Assembly: GCA_902782665.1 (NCBI GenBank)
Contig: CACZOA010000023.1
Coordinates: 1-64,000, forward strand
DNA: 64,000 nucleotides
Reading direction: 5' to 3'
Source: an uncultured Bacteroidales bacterium
GTDB lineage: Bacteria > Bacteroidota > Bacteroidia > Bacteroidales > Paludibacteraceae
This document shows positions 9,101-15,585 of this stretch, one piece after another. Position 1 is the first letter of the stretch. Each line of letters opens with the position of its first letter. The position numbers and the translations under genes were made by a program. The notes beneath the pieces are model-generated. The model was not told the DNA's origin. It saw only the letters and a program-made list of their open reading frames with translations, and made no database searches.

Positions 9101-10432
9101 GTGAACAATATTGGTTCACTGAAACTTCGTGTCCGCTCGTTGATCGACAGTTTGAAATATGAGTATGAGGCGAAGGGTGGCGTTTCGGAAAGAAAGAAAG
9201 CTCCATTTGTGAAGACGGGAATTTTCGCAAAGGGAGATAAGGCAACTAAGACTATTCTTGCACCGTTCTTCACGGAATATATGTCTCCATTACTTCCGTC
9301 GGCATTCAAGGCGATTGGTTATAATCTTGTGGCTTTGCCAATGGGCGACGCACAGAGTAACGAGGAAGGTTTGAGATACTCTAATAATGAGGTTTGCTAT
9401 CCAGCCACATTGGTGGTCGGCGACTTTATCAAGGCGTTGAAGAGTGGCAAATATGATCTGAACAACACAGCCGTGACTATCACACAGCTTGGTCAGTGTC
9501 GTGCCACAAACTATCCGGCTTTGATCAAGCGAGCATTGGTAGACGCTGGATTCTCTCAGGTTCCGGTGATATCGCTAGGTATTCCGAATGAGGAGGAATA
9601 TCCAGGATTCAACTTGCCTTACAAGACAGCTGGTCCGATTGTGCTTAACTCATTGCTATATGGCGACTGGATTTCTATCATGTATCATGCGATTGCGGTG
9701 CGTGAGAAGAAGAAGGGCGAGGCAAAAGCGATGAGAGACAAATATCTAGAATTGGCAAAACCACTTATTGAGATAAGAAAGAGTAAGAAACTTATCGGTT
9801 TGCTTAAGCAGGCGGCTGACGATTTCAATTCTATTGAAGTTTACGACAAGACATATCCAAAGGCCGGTATAGCTGGAGAGATATTCTTGAAGTTCAATCC
9901 ATATTCACACAAGCATATCTCAGACTGGTTGATGGCACATGGAGTGGAGGTGCTTCCACCGACGTTCCACAACTTCTTCTTGAAGATTCTTGTAAATATC
10001 GAGTTCAACAGAAAGAACAAGATCATCGATCCAAAATTGCCGTCGTGGACAATGGATTTGATTTATCGTATGGTGTACAGCCGTGTCAAGAGTTTCGAGA
10101 AAGCAGCGTCGAAATTCAGATATTGGGAGCCGGAGCCAGATATCCGAACAATCAGTAAGTGGGCGGAAGAAGTCCTATGTTTGACGGTGCAGAGTGGAGA
10201 AGGATGGTTGTTGCCAGCTGAGACAATCCAGTATATGAAGCAAGGATGCAACAATGTGGTGAGTCTGCAACCATTCGGATGTATTGCCAACCACATCTGT
10301 GCGCGTGGAATAGAGAAGAAGATGAAGACTCTTTATCCACAGCTTAATATGCTTGCCCTCGATTTCGATGGAGGAGTGAGTGAGGCCAATATTGCCAACA
10401 GATTGTTGTTGTTTATCAGCAATATGAAATAA
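6194..10432 (+). CDS. Acyl-CoA dehydratase activase-like protein with two ATPase domains
   Basis: The 1412-aa protein begins with two tandem BadF/BadG/HgdC-type ASKHA ATPase domains, at about residues 1-260 (GLDVGSTTAK) and 325-595 (GIDSGSTTTK). Each keeps both cysteines that bridge the [4Fe-4S] cluster in HgdC dimers: NGNCAGGTG with ASRCGVF, and NEACSSGCG with GTRCTVF. A cysteine-bearing linker (CKGCENNC) precedes a DUF2229 domain beginning near GIPRALNMYEEF, and a long C-terminal part resembles the dehydratase-subunit fold. HgdC-type proteins inject electrons, driven by ATP, into 2-hydroxyacyl-CoA dehydratases. No dehydratase genes lie nearby, so the fused protein may carry both activator and partner functions. 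The substrate is unknown. Confidence 0.85.
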   Translation: MYRIGLDVGSTTAKIVVLDEDKVIYSSYRRHQANPGAVIKDILVELKEKLLDSEFSFSVTGSVGLGLAERCGFNFVQEVVGATEYTKKMHPDVRTLIDIGGEDAKIVYLKDGKVDSLRMNGNCAGGTGAFIDQMALCLGVDVTELNGLAENAKGIYPIASRCGVFSKTDIQNLIARNATKEDISASIFRAVAVQTASALSHGCEVLPKVLLCGGPLTFIPALRKALADYFHLDINKDIISPELANFIPAWGTAIADAGDKRYTVESLTQILDSQEAKAIRKESIYSVSMPPVFKGEDDYQSWLKDKSKDDIKFKSLADVDDKCYLGIDSGSTTTKIVLTNVDGEILYRYYAHNGGNPVQAVAKGLGELKTQADAAGVKLNIAGGCSTGYGEDLIKAAFSLDYGMIETMAHYVAAKSISPNVSFILDIGGQDMKAIYVDGGVLTRMEINEACSSGCGSFIETFAQTLGCEIGQFVREATKSEHPCDLGTRCTVFMNSKVKQVLREGYSISDISAGLAYSVVKNCLFKVLKIKNYEELGKHIVLQGGTMRNDAVVKAFENLTGKRVCRNNIPELMGAYGCALYAIEQSKKEANESRPLETLMNAAEFEIRPLQCKGCENNCRITQYTFKNGSKYYSGNKCEKIFTNGGDAVEKGVNMSDMKYHLTFDLPENEGKGNLPTIGIPRALNMYEEFPFWYSMFTNLGFKVVLSSTSTYTNYEKGVHSVMSDNICFPAKLIHSHIYELADKVDRIFYPRVVHERTEDKNAQNSFNCPIIIGYPDVVDSAITVKVPIDSPIVAFKNSKLLREQMLVYFTTFGIKRNDILKAVDQAEKDWTKWGEELRRNNVIALENARKKKRMTILLAGRPYHTDPLVQHRISEMIAKLGVEVITEEIARGGAVVLKSDTPEAFHIRQWSYVNRILNAAQWAAEQDNDVHFVEMTSFGCGPDAFLTDEIRSILSRHGKSLTLLKIDDVNNIGSLKLRVRSLIDSLKYEYEAKGGVSERKKAPFVKTGIFAKGDKATKTILAPFFTEYMSPLLPSAFKAIGYNLVALPMGDAQSNEEGLRYSNNEVCYPATLVVGDFIKALKSGKYDLNNTAVTITQLGQCRATNYPALIKRALVDAGFSQVPVISLGIPNEEEYPGFNLPYKTAGPIVLNSLLYGDWISIMYHAIAVREKKKGEAKAMRDKYLELAKPLIEIRKSKKLIGLLKQAADDFNSIEVYDKTYPKAGIAGEIFLKFNPYSHKHISDWLMAHGVEVLPPTFHNFFLKILVNIEFNRKNKIIDPKLPSWTMDLIYRMVYSRVKSFEKAASKFRYWEPEPDIRTISKWAEEVLCLTVQSGEGWLLPAETIQYMKQGCNNVVSLQPFGCIANHICARGIEKKMKTLYPQLNMLALDFDGGVSEANIANRLLLFISNMK

Positions 10433-10453
10433 AAACATTGCCTATTGGCTAAT

Positions 10454-10753
10454 ACCGACCGTTTCCACACGACCGTGGAAACGGTCGGTTTATATATATA
10501 ATAGCCTCCGGTATGTAATTGTCGCAAGACAATCACATTACCGGAGGAAATAGGATGTTAATGCCAATTTCACACGACCGTGGAAACGGTCGGTTTATAT
10601 ATAATAGCCTCCGGTAATGTAATTGTCGCAAGACAATTACATTACCGGAGGGAGGGGAATCATCCATTGTTTTCCAATGGTAATGGATTTGTCTTTTGAC
10701 AAATCCAAACCATAGGCTATTGTTTTTTAATACCGACCGTGGCCACGGTCGGT
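10454..10753. repeat. Array of palindromic repeats beside the REP-type transposase
   Basis: At least five inverted repeats lie in 300 bp. P1 (10454-10489) has a 15-bp stem around ACGACC. P2 (10505-10547) has two arms of about 20 bp around GCAA, with one base missing in the left arm. P1' (about 10570-10596) keeps the loop and right arm of P1 but has lost the left arm. P2' (10608-10651) is a perfect 20-bp stem around GCAA. P3 (10685-10706) has a 9-bp stem around TTTT. P4 (10732-10753) is a perfect 22-bp palindrome sharing ACCGACCG with P1. P1-P2 is therefore a repeat unit of about 100 bp present twice, like BIME clusters of REP elements. Confidence 0.85.
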
Positions 10754-10773
10754 TATGAATCCCAGCTATTGGT

Positions 10774-11214
10774 TTATTCCAACAAATCATAAGGCAGTTT
10801 TTCTCCTGCTAATTGGGCAAATTTGTTAAGTTCACCCAATGCATCAACTTCATTATGGTGATGTTGTTGATTATTGATATATCTAATCACAGATTGTACG
10901 CCTGTAGCAGAAACACTAAATGCGGCATAATGACGTTGCCATTGAAAATGTTGTCCTGTCATCTTTCGTATTAAGGAGGAACTTGATCTTTTTATATCTC
11001 TTACAACATCGGATAATATATGTTTTTGGTCCATACGCAATAAAATATGGACATGATCAGACACTCCATTTATAGCAACTACAGACAATCCTGTTTGTTT
11101 GACAATTGTTTTGATTGCTTCAAATATAACATTTCGCAAATCTTTTGTTAATACCGGTTCCCTCCTTTTAGTGGCAAACACGATATGATCATATCTGCAA
11201 ATCAATGATCCCAT
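10774..11214 (-). CDS. REP-associated tyrosine transposase (IS200-like Y1 family)
   Basis: The 146-aa protein is a single-domain HUH transposase. The metal-binding HUH motif is DHVHILL (His54, His56), and the catalytic Tyr112 lies in IRYINNQQHHH. Lengths of 140-180 aa are normal for this family. It is solitary, with no tnpB partner and no clear terminal inverted repeats of its own. Its 3' end abuts the palindrome array at 10454-10753, the arrangement typical of RAYT genes, which are domesticated transposases thought to spread REP palindromes as single strands. The frame is intact, so it is probably active or recently active. Confidence 0.85.
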   Translation of the reverse strand: MGSLICRYDHIVFATKRREPVLTKDLRNVIFEAIKTIVKQTGLSVVAINGVSDHVHILLRMDQKHILSDVVRDIKRSSSSLIRKMTGQHFQWQRHYAAFSVSATGVQSVIRYINNQQHHHNEVDALGELNKFAQLAGEKLPYDLLE

Positions 11215-11475
11215 AGCAATAACATTTATAAGTTGTTAATATTGTACCTTGTGATTTATTGAGAAAGTAGAAGTACTGTTTTTATCCATATTATTTTGTT
11301 TTTTGATTTCTATCCATCTGCAAAATTAATAAAAGAAGTTAGATTTTCGTATGATTGACAGAATATATTGATTAAATGGGTTTCTTGAAATCACCATTTT
11401 AGTTTCAGATTGTAATTTGATAATTAAAAAAAATAAATATAGTCTGACATTATTCTCGTGAAAAAAGTCATTGCA

Positions 11476-11483
11476 TAAATTTG
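11476..11483 (+). promoter_or_regulatory. -7 box for the amidotransferase gene
   Basis: TAAATTTG lies 20 bp before the ATG at 11504, inside a longer open frame. That supports the downstream start. The rest of 11215-11475 is AT-rich and shows nothing else recognisable. Confidence 0.4.
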
Positions 11484-11503
11484 TAAAAAAATTCATGAGG
11501 AAT

Positions 11504-12202
11504 ATGGGAAAGAAGATAATAGGAGTGGTCCCATTATGGGACGATGAAAAAGATAGTTTGTGGATGCTTCCAAATTATTTGGATGCTATCATATCAGAAG
11601 GAGCGTTGCCTATTGTTTTCCCGTTGTCGACAGACGAAAATGATCTAAGGCAGTTGGCGTCGATATGCGACGGAATTCTTTTCACTGGTGGTCATGATGT
11701 CTCTCCGTCTTTATATAATGAATGTAAATGTGATGTTTGTGGTGAACCTTGCGTAGAGCGGGATGCTATGGAAGGAATATTATTGGATATATGTATCAAT
11801 ACGAAGAAGCCAGCGTTGGGAATATGTAGAGGCATTCAATTTTTCAATGCATATTTAGGAGGTACATTGTATCAGGATTTGCCGACTGATCATTCTTCAT
11901 CGGTAGAGCATCACATGTCGGCACCATATAACAAATATGTTCACAATGTTTTTTTGATCAAGGATACCCCTTTATATAATCTATTACAAACTGAAATCCT
12001 TCCAGTGAATAGTTACCATCATCAGGCAATAGCGATCCTATCTCCTAAGTTGGCACCGATGGCAATTTCTGAAGACGGAATTGTTGAGGCTGTTTATTGC
12101 CCGGAACATTCGTTTCTCTGGGCAGTACAGTGGCATCCAGAATTTCTGTATGAATGTGATGAACCGTCGAAGAAGATTTTCAGAGCATTTTTGAAGGTAT
12201 AA
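11504..12202 (+). CDS. Class I glutamine amidotransferase-like hydrolase (peptidase C26)
   Basis: The start at MGKKIIGVVP gives 232 aa. The C26 / gamma-glutamyl hydrolase family (PuuD-like) is indicated by FTGGHDVSP, the nucleophile elbow GICRGIQ (Cys108) and the catalytic WHPE (His211, Glu213). PuuD releases GABA from gamma-glutamyl-GABA; the substrate here is unknown. The segment between FTGGHD and the nucleophile contains an unusual CKCDVCGEPC cluster (Cys74, 76, 79, 83) just before the conserved RD, which could bind a metal or be fortuitous. The gene is monocistronic and lies in the repeat-rich accessory stretch. Confidence 0.82.
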   Translation: MGKKIIGVVPLWDDEKDSLWMLPNYLDAIISEGALPIVFPLSTDENDLRQLASICDGILFTGGHDVSPSLYNECKCDVCGEPCVERDAMEGILLDICINTKKPALGICRGIQFFNAYLGGTLYQDLPTDHSSSVEHHMSAPYNKYVHNVFLIKDTPLYNLLQTEILPVNSYHHQAIAILSPKLAPMAISEDGIVEAVYCPEHSFLWAVQWHPEFLYECDEPSKKIFRAFLKV

Positions 12203-12263
12203 GGAAGTCTTCATTGATAGAAGAAACGGTTATGGATTTAACGCCAACGACGAGAATCCATTA

Positions 12264-12355
12264 GCATAGGGTTTCAACCCTATGCCATGGGGAATTGTCG
12301 ATTTCCGTCAGCCCGGAACGGGCGATATCGTTTGCCGTAGGGTTGCACCCTGTGG
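12264..12355. repeat. Three consecutive hairpins
   Basis: Hairpin A (12264-12285) is a 22-bp near-perfect palindrome with core AGGGTT/AACCCT. Hairpin B (12311-12323) pairs GCCCG with CGGGC around GAA. Hairpin C (12335-12355) repeats the AGGGT...ACCCT core of A with G-U pairs at the foot. They fill the gap between two convergent genes. They could terminate both, but the multi-hairpin layout looks more like a dispersed Bacteroidota intergenic repeat. Confidence 0.6.
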
Positions 12356-12362
12356 TAGCAGA

Positions 12363-13139
12363 TTATGCGCCGTTAGTACGATTACGCAAATATTCTCTAT
12401 AATGATTCATGACTCCCTCGTAGAAATGTTCATCACCATATCGATCGCTAGGGTGATACGAACAGAAAATCAATGTATCTGGTTTATTGCCGTTTTGTAT
12501 GATTCGTATACTATTATGCCCCTCCAATGTTTGTATTGATTCTTTGGAATATGATTTTACAACAAAATCGTAGATATGCTGACTTGTGCATATTATCATA
12601 TTGGGGTTTAATATGTCAATCTCTTTTTTCAATAAATCTCCGTAATCATGTAGGTGTTTTTTCAGCAACTTATCATCGAGACATCCGTTGCCTGGAGTTT
12701 TTTTACACTCTACCAATGCGAACGGTTGTTTGTTGATGAATTCTTTCACTTCATCAAAATGCATTGCAACATCATTACACTGCCAGTCACTATTTTTGTC
12801 CGCTTTTGATAATCCCCAAAGAAGAAAGGCTATTCTTTTTATGAATTGAATATCGAGATTACGATTTTTCTGTTTCTGTTGTAATGATTTACAACAGTCA
12901 CTGGATGTGTCTTTAAACCAATCTCGAATATCCTCATCCCATTTTTGTGAGCCGTCTTGATTCTGATCTTTCAACAGAATCAAGATTCTCTTTTCTGAAG
13001 AAAACCACTCTTGTTCAATTTGTTCATCCGATTTGTTGTTTTGACGAAGAAGGCCATCTTTTGTGAAAAAATCACCGTCTCCATTTTCCTTGAGTCTGTT
13101 TTTCCACTCATCAAACAATTTTTCTAATTCTTCATTCAT
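12363..13139 (-). CDS. Hypothetical protein, possibly uracil-DNA-glycosylase-like fold
   Basis: The 258-aa protein starts at ATG (MNEELEKL); the frame also opens with a TTG two codons earlier. The order of motifs recalls UDG-superfamily proteins: a hydrophobic strand followed by a polar turn (RILILLKDQN, about residue 52), a conserved Asn/Lys region, a strand LNPNMIICTSQ near residue 180, and SYHPSDR near residue 230, where UDGs carry an HPS motif. This is pattern resemblance only. Base composition is visibly more AT-rich than the ilv genes. It follows the membrane-protein gene at 13162-14163 with a 22-bp gap and is probably co-transcribed. Confidence 0.6.
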   Translation of the reverse strand: MNEELEKLFDEWKNRLKENGDGDFFTKDGLLRQNNKSDEQIEQEWFSSEKRILILLKDQNQDGSQKWDEDIRDWFKDTSSDCCKSLQQKQKNRNLDIQFIKRIAFLLWGLSKADKNSDWQCNDVAMHFDEVKEFINKQPFALVECKKTPGNGCLDDKLLKKHLHDYGDLLKKEIDILNPNMIICTSQHIYDFVVKSYSKESIQTLEGHNSIRIIQNGNKPDTLIFCSYHPSDRYGDEHFYEGVMNHYREYLRNRTNGA

Positions 13140-13161
13140 AATCAATCTTTTTATTTTTACA

Positions 13162-14163
13162 TTAATTGGATTTTGCTAAAAAATCATAGACATCGCTAAG
13201 GCATTCATCGTCACTGTAAGAGACCTCCAATAAACACCATTTGTCGTTTTTCTTGTATTCTCTCCAAATGGAAGACATTTCATCTTCACCATTTTTTGAA
13301 ACATATAGTTCATTTGCACTACCTGTATAGTCAGCTTTGCAAGCATTGGGATTCAAATCCCATGGACCTTTGGGGATGGAAAGTATTTCATAACTAAAGT
13401 ACATAGAATCGCCACCTATATTATCAAACAAAACATACGTGTTTACCATCCTATTGTGGAGAACAAAATTTTTAGGAACGTAAATATTAAAACCTTCAAT
13501 ACTAATGAAATTTGTTTCATTGACGTTGGGATTAACAGAGATATTTGTGGAATCATTGACTGTAATTATATCAATACCTTCGCCACCTCTCTGTATTTTC
13601 GTGAGATACCATTCTTTATTTTCATATGTAAACTCAAATAGTTTTACTAATGATTCATCGGAAACTTTTTTTAATTGATAGACATATTTATTATTCGAGA
13701 CTTTCGAAAATTTACCATAACATAATTCGTTTTCAACATCATCACCTGTATAGTTTTGAGGCATACTATCTATGATTGATGACATGATTTTTTTTGCAGA
13801 AAGTTCAATGTTTTTGTAAGATCCTTTTTTATATCCTTCTGCAACGACAATTTGGCCTATATGTTGTTTACAATAGTTCTCATCTTGAGAAAAATTACTT
13901 GCGAAATCTTCAAATTTTTCGATTTGAGATTCTCTAAAAGAGTCTTTATTAGCAAAATAAAAATAACAACCTATACATACTGCTAAAATGACAACAAAAG
14001 ATGCCTTTGGATATTTTGAAATTAATGGAGCTAAAATATTCGAGAATATAAAAGTCAAAATTATTCCAATAACGGATAATATAAATCCTATAATTGCACG
14101 ATTTGTTTCGTCATCCCTTTTTCTTCGTTCATACTCTTCCTTTTCTTTCCAATATGATCCCAT
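13162..14163 (-). CDS. Hypothetical membrane protein with two N-terminal helices
   Basis: The 333-aa protein starts at MGSYWKEKEEYERRKRDDE, a highly charged cytoplasmic segment. Two hydrophobic helices follow (about residues 23-45 and 53-70). The remaining 260 residues are soluble, AT-rich-coded and without a recognised domain. A late segment (FISIEGFNIYVPKNF onward) looks like a beta domain. Its start context, ATTGATTATG, is nearly identical to that of the next gene (12363-13139), so both may use the same kind of translation signal. The pair is a cargo-like unit near a transposase and repeats. Function unknown. Confidence 0.6.
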   Translation of the reverse strand: MGSYWKEKEEYERRKRDDETNRAIIGFILSVIGIILTFIFSNILAPLISKYPKASFVVILAVCIGCYFYFANKDSFRESQIEKFEDFASNFSQDENYCKQHIGQIVVAEGYKKGSYKNIELSAKKIMSSIIDSMPQNYTGDDVENELCYGKFSKVSNNKYVYQLKKVSDESLVKLFEFTYENKEWYLTKIQRGGEGIDIITVNDSTNISVNPNVNETNFISIEGFNIYVPKNFVLHNRMVNTYVLFDNIGGDSMYFSYEILSIPKGPWDLNPNACKADYTGSANELYVSKNGEDEMSSIWREYKKNDKWCLLEVSYSDDECLSDVYDFLAKSN

Positions 14164-14311
14164 AATCAATCCTTTTAGTTGATAAATATAGTTATGTGTT
14201 TATAAAGAACACCTGTGGTGGACCAACTAAGTTTAGTCCTTTTTCGCAAATGTAACATTCCGAATTATTTTTATTTCAGTTTATGTGTCAAGTCTATCTT
14301 TACATGTAAAG

Positions 14312-14542
14312 CTATTCTTTACATTGTATATGCTGGCTACTTATGTCCAAAAAGAAATCGTGATTGAGGATTTTGCAGATATGTTGTAGTGTTTGGGTAT
14401 TTATATTTGGACTGTTTAGAATATTGTAGACTGTTACACGAGAACATGGGATCATTTGGGCAAATTTAACTTTAGAGACACCATTTTCTTTCAAATATGC
14501 CTCTATCATTTTTCCAACATGTAGACTTTCTTTTTTCTCCAT
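14312..14542 (-). CDS. Small XRE-type HTH DNA-binding protein
   Basis: The start at MEKKESLHVGKMIEAY gives 76 aa; upstream frame extensions run through an inverted repeat and look non-coding. The protein is essentially one helix-turn-helix: helix 2-3 are KVKFAQMIPCSRVTVYNIL (about residues 23-41), followed by a helical pair ending in DFFLDIS. This is the lambda-Cro/XRE fold. It probably regulates a nearby promoter or its own. It lies between the AT-rich gene pair and the ilv operon, and the large inverted repeat at 14561-14694 covers its promoter region, making that repeat a candidate operator or an insertion that altered control. Confidence 0.65.
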   Translation of the reverse strand: MEKKESLHVGKMIEAYLKENGVSKVKFAQMIPCSRVTVYNILNSPNINTQTLQHICKILNHDFFLDISSQHIQCKE

Positions 14543-14560
14543 AAAAAAACTTGGACGCTG

Positions 14561-14695
14561 TTGGTCGCACCAGGTATCGCCAAACACCTCCAACCCGACA
14601 ACAACGCCCAAGCGTATGCGAAACACACACCTGAGCGTTTGCTTTTGTCGGTGGATTGAAATTGGCGATTTCGGTGCAACCTAAAAGCAAACGCT
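14561..14695. repeat. Compound inverted repeat upstream of the HTH gene
   Basis: An inner element, 14634-14694, is bounded by perfect 13-bp inverted repeats (AGCGTTTGCTTTT and its complement). The interior of that element is itself imperfectly complementary to 14561-14612: both carry GCACC, ATCGCCAA, TCCA and CCGACA in matching order once one is reverse-complemented. The whole could fold as a long interrupted hairpin or represent nested MITE-like copies. Confidence 0.6.
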
Positions 14696-14790
14696 TATAT
14701 TTTATTTATATGTGATCGAATCTTTATTTTTACTCGATTCTAATTATTGTGGCTTTTATACATACGAGTTGTCGAATGCGCTATTTTTAT

Positions 14791-14848
14791 ACGCTCGTCC
14801 TACGGACTCGCGTGGGGAGGGTAAGGACGTTCCGTCCTTTGCAATCCT
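14791..14848. repeat. Two-hairpin element downstream of ilvN (copy 1)
   Basis: This element contains CGCTCGTCC-TAC-GGACTCGCG, then AAGGACG-TTC-CGTCCTT, then GCAATCCT. A related copy lies at 17414-17474 between ilvD and ilvB. The two differ at paired positions in a way that keeps the stems. This copy may also end ilv operon transcription, as it lies 65 bp past the ilvN stop. Confidence 0.65.
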
Positions 14849-14912
14849 CGGTTTTGACAACTGCTATATAATCACCAATTGTTAACTATTAATTATTAAC
14901 CATTAATTTTTT

Positions 14913-15530
14913 TTACTCGTACATCATCTTGTGAGCCTCTATATTGGCCAACATGTCGCTCAGACGCTCGATTTTCGACTTTGTGATTGCCACACGACCT
15001 GAACGGATGAACTGAAGCACCTGCAGCTTCTGGCTCAATTCGTTGAACAATCCTTGTGTCTCGTCTGTATGACCTGTCTTCTCGAATATCACGCATGTCT
15101 CGTTGATCTCAAGAATACGGATGTTGTACTTTCTGATCAACTCCTCTGTGCCCTCAAGGTTGATGAAATCCTGAGTGGCTACTTTGTACATCGCAATTTC
15201 CTGATATACAAGGTCGGAATCATCGTTGTAGAAACTTTTGATGATGTCGATTCTCTTGTCAATCTGCTTCACTACTTTTTCGATGGTGTCTTCATCTGTG
15301 ATTGTAGTGATAGTAAACTTATGTATTCCTGGTAGAGCCGACTGTGATACACTCAGACTCTCTATGTTTAGGCGACGGCGTGTGAAGATTATGGAAATCT
15401 GGTTTAGCAAGCCTACCTGATTCTCTGAGAAAACTGTCACAGTGAACAACTTCTTTCCATCATTGCATTCTGCAGGATTGCATTTCTGACACTCCTTGCC
15501 GCACTGCTTTGCCTTAAAATTATCTGCCAT
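14913..15530 (-). CDS. ilvN: Acetolactate synthase small (regulatory) subunit
   Basis: The 205-aa protein is the regulatory partner of IlvB, which it activates and makes sensitive to branched-chain amino acids. An ACT domain begins near KLFTVTVFSENQVGLLNQIS (about residues 27-46) and includes RRLNIESLSV. The C-terminal half matches the IlvN/IlvH second domain. An unusual N-terminal extension of about 25 residues carries four cysteines in a C-x3-C-x2-C-x4-C pattern (Cys10, 14, 17, 22), which is absent from the classical enzyme and could bind zinc or an Fe-S cluster. It is the last gene of ilvD-ilvB-ilvN, 55 bp after ilvB. Confidence 0.93.
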   Translation of the reverse strand: MADNFKAKQCGKECQKCNPAECNDGKKLFTVTVFSENQVGLLNQISIIFTRRRLNIESLSVSQSALPGIHKFTITTITDEDTIEKVVKQIDKRIDIIKSFYNDDSDLVYQEIAMYKVATQDFINLEGTEELIRKYNIRILEINETCVIFEKTGHTDETQGLFNELSQKLQVLQFIRSGRVAITKSKIERLSDMLANIEAHKMMYE

Positions 15531-15546
15531 AATTATTTCTAATTAT

Positions 15547-15574
15547 GTAGAGACGGGGAGCTCCCAGTCTCTAC
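15547..15574. repeat. Palindrome between ilvB and ilvN
   Basis: GTAGAGAC (15547-15554) pairs with GTCTCTAC (15567-15574), and the centre contains the palindrome GGGAGCTCCC. It fills the short ilvB-ilvN gap. It resembles other GAGAC-armed hairpins in this window (27099, 43599, 45801) and may be a dispersed repeat or a processing/attenuation hairpin. Confidence 0.7.
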
Positions 15575-15585
15575 GGTAATTATTC

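Noticed and set aside
10333..10790. Two minus-strand frames in the palindrome array with repeated peptide segments
   Set aside because: The similarity of their peptides comes from the repeated palindromes; no start signals and no family resemblance.
12282..12539. 85-aa plus-strand frame
   Set aside because: Begins in a hairpin repeat and continues antisense to the gene at 12363-13139.
14472..14690. 72-aa frame upstream of the HTH gene
   Set aside because: It runs through the compound inverted repeat in a different frame from the HTH protein and has no recognisable domain.
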